Part shown: one piece after another, positions 59,850 to 64,000 of the stretch
Position numbering within the stretch: the stretch's first letter is position 1
How the letters are laid out: each line of letters begins with the position of its first letter
Assembly (NCBI GenBank): GCA_001972305.1
Contig: BDDD01000173.1
Span: forward strand, 507,833 to 571,832
DNA: 64,000 bases
Source of the DNA: Cephalotus follicularis
Taxonomy: Eukaryota > Streptophyta > Magnoliopsida > Oxalidales > Cephalotaceae
Direction of reading: 5' to 3'
Program-made: the position numbers and the translations under genes
Notes under the pieces: model-generated
The model's input: the letters and a program-made list of their open reading frames with translations, nothing else
Databases searched by the model: none
Told to the model about the DNA's origin: nothing

Positions 59850-60251
59850 CACGTCGACGCCTAAGTGATTGACGTTAACGCCTTAACTAGAATAGGCGGT
59901 ATTTAGTACGGATAGGTTGGTTTTTGTCAACGCCTAAGTGGTTGACGTTAACACTATAACTGGAAATAGTTGATGTTTCGGGTGGTTAGGATGATTTACG
60001 TCGACGCCTAAGTGCATGTTGACGCATAAAACCTACTGGTTTCCAGTACATTGACGCCTAAAAGGACGACGTTGACGCTTAAGGTTCCTACATTAATGCG
60101 TCGACGCCAATGTTGAACATTGACGCCTAAGGTCCTTCCTAAATGCGTTAACACACGTGGGTAAAGAGTGACGCATAGATGACGTTAACGCCTAAGATAA
60201 ACGTTGACGTATAAGTGCACGTTGATGCCTAAGATACACGTCGACGCCTAT
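59850..60251. repeat. Palindrome array in F 5' LTR (GTCGACGCCTAAG type)
   Basis: About sixteen units, many as CGTCGACGCCTAAG or GACGTTAACGCCTTAA, plus GTTGACGC variants, with spacing around 20-30 bp. The flank is CTAA rather than CTTT. The core is the same CGTCGACG. Confidence 0.82.
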
Positions 60252-61425
60252 AGTGACTATTTTACATTCTGAGCATATGTTTGCTTGCATTTATGTGGTT
60301 TGATTCCTGGAATCACCAATGATTGTATTGATTGAGTGATCGCATACTATTAAAAGTGATATATTGTTATAGATATTACATATCTATCAAATGATTTCAA
60401 GTGATTTACCTATTGATGCTATATGCATGTTCAAGGTTTTCTATTACTGCTTTTAAAAAGAAAACTAAGTGTACTGTTTGTTTCCTCAAAAGGAAAACTA
60501 GTGAAGTGTTTTTACTGTTTCCTCCACGTGAGGCACAGTCAGTGAATCGTTTCCTCAAAAGAGATTTTAAGTGAAAGTGTTTACCGATTTCTCAAAGAAA
60601 ACTAGTGTTATTTTACATATTATATATATGTAATTTCAGTGATTGATTGTGATTGCAGTGTTTCCGATAGTCTAGTGGCATGGAGTATGCCGCTGACTAC
60701 GGAGGTGAGCGGATATGCCAGGAGTTGGCCCTAGCTTATTCATTAAATTTATCTGTATTGCAGACAGTGAGTGTTATATTGCCCGCCAAGTGTCGGCAAT
60801 AAGTGTTTACCTAGTCTATCACATCGGAGTGCATGGTGATAGTCAAGTGGTGTATTGGTTGAGCTAGGAGGTAGCACTAGATGACACCCACCCAGTGTAG
60901 TGATTGATTGTACCCTTGTGCGGTATTCATGATCAAGTGATTGATTGTAACCATTTGGCATGATTGCTTAAATATTTTCATCATATATATACTTAGTGTT
61001 TAATTATATAATTGCCATGCATGATTACATTCGTATGTTCATTGTCATGCATATTTCCTACTTAGCCAAGTGAGGACAACGGCTAATACCTACAATTACA
61101 GATTGAAGTGAAGAGTTCCACGAGCTGCTGAAGCTACACTTGGAGGCTTCTTATTCCAAGGTTGTTTAAGTTGTAATGTTATCGAATATCGAATATTGTA
61201 ATAAGTCATACTCTGTTAAGTTATATTTACATTGTTGATATGTAATTTATGACTGGTATTGGATTTTGTATGCATGTAGTATGGGCTGCATGCGGATACT
61301 TTTATATAATCCAGTATGAATGATTGCTTCCACTAAGGTTTAAAATTTATTGGATTTTAATAAATGCTGGATTAACTGATAACCATGTTTAATTAATGGT
61401 AATTGAGAACGGCGTGTGACAGACA

Positions 61426-61437
61426 TGGTATCAAAGC
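61426..61437 (+). other. F primer binding site, initiator Met-tRNA type
   Basis: TGGTATCAAAGC, one G-to-A change from the usual TGGTATCAGAGC, four bases after the LTR. Confidence 0.85.
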
Positions 61438-61527
61438 TTATTTTAAATAAGCTATCACTGGGATACTATCCTCGGTGATTTAATGAATTGTTCCTGATGA
61501 TAAACTCATTCCTTATAGGGACAAAAA

Positions 61528-64000
61528 ATGGATCGTCGAAGGGGTAGGCGGGGAAGGCAAAGGGTTGAAGAAGAAGTTAATGCCCCGCCCATGTACGAAA
61601 ATGTTCTGCAAATGAATGAAGGAGGGGATATTACGCAGATGAATGAAGGAGTAAATGTTCCACCAGTGCAGGATGAAAGGAGTAATTTTGACCGTATGGC
61701 TGATCTTTTTCAATAGCAGATACAGGTCAATGCGGCAAATATGGAACAGTTGCAACAAATGTATGAAGCGAATCAAGGGTACCGGAATGCACCTGAAGTT
61801 AATCAAGTTGGTGTATTTGGGACAGATCTGGAGAGGTTCATGAGACAGAATCCTCCAATATTTAAGGGTGAACTTGATGCCACCATAGCGAAACAATGGA
61901 TGAGGGACATGGAGAAAATCTTTGTTGCTCTGGAGTGCACGGATTAGAAAAAGTTGAACTTTGCAGTGTACCGGTTATGGGGAGAAGCTAACCATTGGTG
62001 GGAGTTGATTGAAGCGAAGTGGGAATCTCTTGATCTTTGCAGAACTTGGGACAGATTTCAGTCTGAGTTTAGTGATGCTTATGTTCCACAGATGGAGCGT
62101 GATCGAAGGGAGACTGAATTGCTGGAGCTGCGTCAAGGAGACATGACGGTAGCTAAATATCAGACCAGATTCATTGAGCTGGCTAGACACACGCCTTATC
62201 TAGTGGATGGAGAGTCAAGGAAGATAAGGAGATTCTTGAAGGGTTTGAGGCCAGACATCAGGTCCAAGCTGGTTGTACTACAGTTGACTTCCTTTGTTGA
62301 TGTTATAGAGAAAGCAAGGATTCTGGAGGCAGATGCAAATGAGAGAAGGATGGAAAGGTCTCGTAATTCTTAATCGAGATCCGCTTATTCACAAGGGCAG
62401 GGAAGTAATAATCCTGCTGGGTCATCAAAGTCTGGTAACAAGGGGCAAGGAGGTTCTCGACGGAATACTTCTCGTTCAAGGACTCCTAATCAAAGTGGCC
62501 AACATGGTTCTGGAGTGTGTTCTTTTTGTGGTCTCTCAAACCATAATGAAAGTGTTTGTTGGAAGAGAATGGGGAAGTGTTTGAAGTGTGGCTCGCAAGA
62601 GCATATGCTGAAGGATTGTCCGATAGTGAAAGAGCAGATGCAAAGGGGTGCTGGAGCTAGTGGTCGTGGTGCGGTTGGTCCTTCACGAAAGGATACCGGA
62701 AAAGGGATTGTGAAAGGTAGGGTCTATACCTTATCTAAGGATGATGTGCCAGAATCTACTTCTGTTATGGGAGGTACCATTTTCATATATGGTATATCAG
62801 CTCGTGTCTTAATTGATTCGGGCACTATGCACTCATTTATTGCATCATATTGTATGTGGAATATGCATTGTGTGACTGATCGTTTACCATATGTGCTGGA
62901 GGTGAGTACTCCAACTGGTGTTTGTTTGAGAGTTGATACTATAGTGAAGGAGTGTGAGATCACGATAGCTGGGGTTCAGTTATTCGATGATCTGATCGTA
63001 TTGCCGATCCAGGATTTTGATGTTATATTGGGAATGGGCTGGCTCTATGTTCATCGAGCTTGTGTTGACTGTTACAACAAGGAAGTGATTTTTCATCTAT
63101 CGAATGGAGTTGTGTTCAAATTCATGGGAGAGAAGCTGACTTCTACTCTGGTTATTTCTTACATTCGAGCAATGAAATATCTCGAGAAAGGATGTGAAGG
63201 TTATTTGGCGTATGTGATTGATCATACGAAAGGTACGCTTAGTCTGGAACAGGTTCCTGTTGCTTGCGATTTTCCTGATGTATTTCCAGATGATCTTGTT
63301 TTATTACTACTACAGAGAGATATGGAGTTTAGTATTGAGTTACTACCAGGAATTGCTCCGATTTCTAAGGCTCCATATCGTATGGCTCTTGCTGAATTGA
63401 AGGAATTGAAGGTGCAGTTGCAAGACTATCTTGACAAGGGGTTTATCAGACCGAGTGTATCACCATGGGGAGCACCGGTCTTATTTGTGAAAAAGAAGGA
63501 TGTGTCGATGCGGTTGTGCATTAACTATAGACTGTTGAATCAAGTGACCGTGAAGAACAAGTATCCTCTTCCACACATTGATGAACTGTTCGATCAATTG
63601 CAAGGCTCAACTGTGTTATCTAAACTTGACTTGAGGACAACCTATCATCAGTTGAGGATCCGTGAAGGTGACATTGAGAAGACTGCTTTTTGAACCAGAT
63701 ATGGGCACTATGAATTTCTGATACTGTCGTTTGGTTTGACTAATGCCCCTGCAGCTTTTATGTGTCTGATGAACATGGTGTTTCAGCGTTACCTTGATCA
63801 GTTTGTGGTTGTCTTCTTAGACGACATTCTGATTTATTCGAAGAGTATCGAAGATCACATGCAGCATATAAGAATTGTGTTACAGACACTACGGAAAGAA
63901 AGGTTATTCGCCAAATTTAGTAAGTGTGAATTTTGGCTAGATCATGTGACATTGCTTGGTCACATTGTTTCGAGTGAAGGACTGTCAATGGACCCTTCAA
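61528..64000 (+). pseudogene. F gag-pol (gag, protease, RT), four internal stops, incomplete at the window end
   Basis: ATG at 61528 (MDRRRGRRGRQR). A single frame runs to 64000 with TAG at 61714, TAG at 61945, TAA at 62371 and TGA at 63691. Capsid: FMRQNPPIFKGELDA, YRLWGEANHWW, YVPQMERDRRETELLELRQG and YLVDGESRKIRRFLKGLRP. Zinc knuckles [14 protein letters not shown] (62518) and [14 protein letters not shown] (62578). Protease [10 protein letters not shown] near 62815. [22 protein letters not shown], where Asn replaces the usual Asp of [13 protein letters not shown] replaces the usual LRSGYHQ. FLDD is intact at 63814-63825. RNase H, integrase and the 3' LTR lie outside. Confidence 0.92.

Larger units (their letters stand above)
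58969..61421 (+). mobile_element. F 5' LTR (2453 bp)
   Basis: TGTAATGACCGCAATTTC ... GGCGTGTGACA. No supported ORF; the antisense 152-codon ORF at 59224-59682 overlaps a GA-rich leader-like region. Two palindrome-unit zones at 59133-59340 and 59850-60251. Confidence 0.85.
58969..64000 (+). mobile_element. F: chromovirus, 5' LTR to RT, continues beyond the window
   Basis: 5' LTR (58969-61421), primer site, then a gag-pol frame up to the window end in RT. The LTR starts TGTAATGACC. TGTCA at 58964-58968 would be its left target copy. LTR and protein differ from C/D and from E, so this is a third chromovirus family. Confidence 0.88.

Overview
The window looks like nuclear DNA from a flowering plant. 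It is a block of heterochromatin-like, AT-rich DNA made of nested LTR retrotransposons. I see no host gene, rRNA, tRNA gene or CRISPR array that I can support. The elements are plant chromoviruses with a C-terminal chromodomain (Ty3/gypsy, most like the Tekay/Del clade), an Athila-like Ty3/gypsy fragment and Ty1/copia elements. Almost all primer sites match plant initiator Met-tRNA. I use the working letters P, H, G, C, B, K, A, D, I, J, E, L and F for the elements.

Left half. P (1-2060) is the end of a gypsy LTR sitting in the 5' LTR of H, the oldest element. H runs on the + strand from 2061 to 27208 and is heavily decayed. G, an LTR of an E-like family, is inserted in H's pol at 7020 (duplicated target AGCGA). 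Inside G lies gypsy C (9044-24798). Inside C's gag lies copia B (9882-19478, minus strand, target ATATG). Inside B's gag-pol lies the Athila-like fragment K (12783-15177, target ATTAA). This is a five-level nest, so the order of insertion can be read directly.

Right half. Copia A (+ strand) starts at 27209 inside H's 3' LTR and is broken up by later insertions. Gypsy D (28514-37172, minus) sits in its 5' LTR. A solo LTR, I (41626-44046), sits in its RT. A copia LTR, J (44816-57664, target GTAAG), sits in its RNase H and itself contains gypsy E (46003-56649, minus, target TAAAT). A partial reverse-oriented copia LTR, L, follows. The window ends inside F (+ strand, from 58969), another chromovirus.

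No element is intact. D is the best preserved, with two in-frame stops in about 1540 codons, but it has lost its primer site and the protease Asp. E has six internal stops but both LTRs and an intact target duplication. Its leader also carries an unbroken 128-codon coiled-coil ORF that I do not recognise.

The most striking signal is not a gene. Arrays of a short palindrome, roughly AAAGRCRTCGAYGYCTTT, occur in the LTRs or leaders of both copia and gypsy elements and in the Athila-like fragment. The R/Y symmetry fits a CpG-rich ancestor, GGCGTCGACGCC, decaying by deamination of methylated cytosine. A 45-base run of N (11498-11542) marks an assembly gap inside B.
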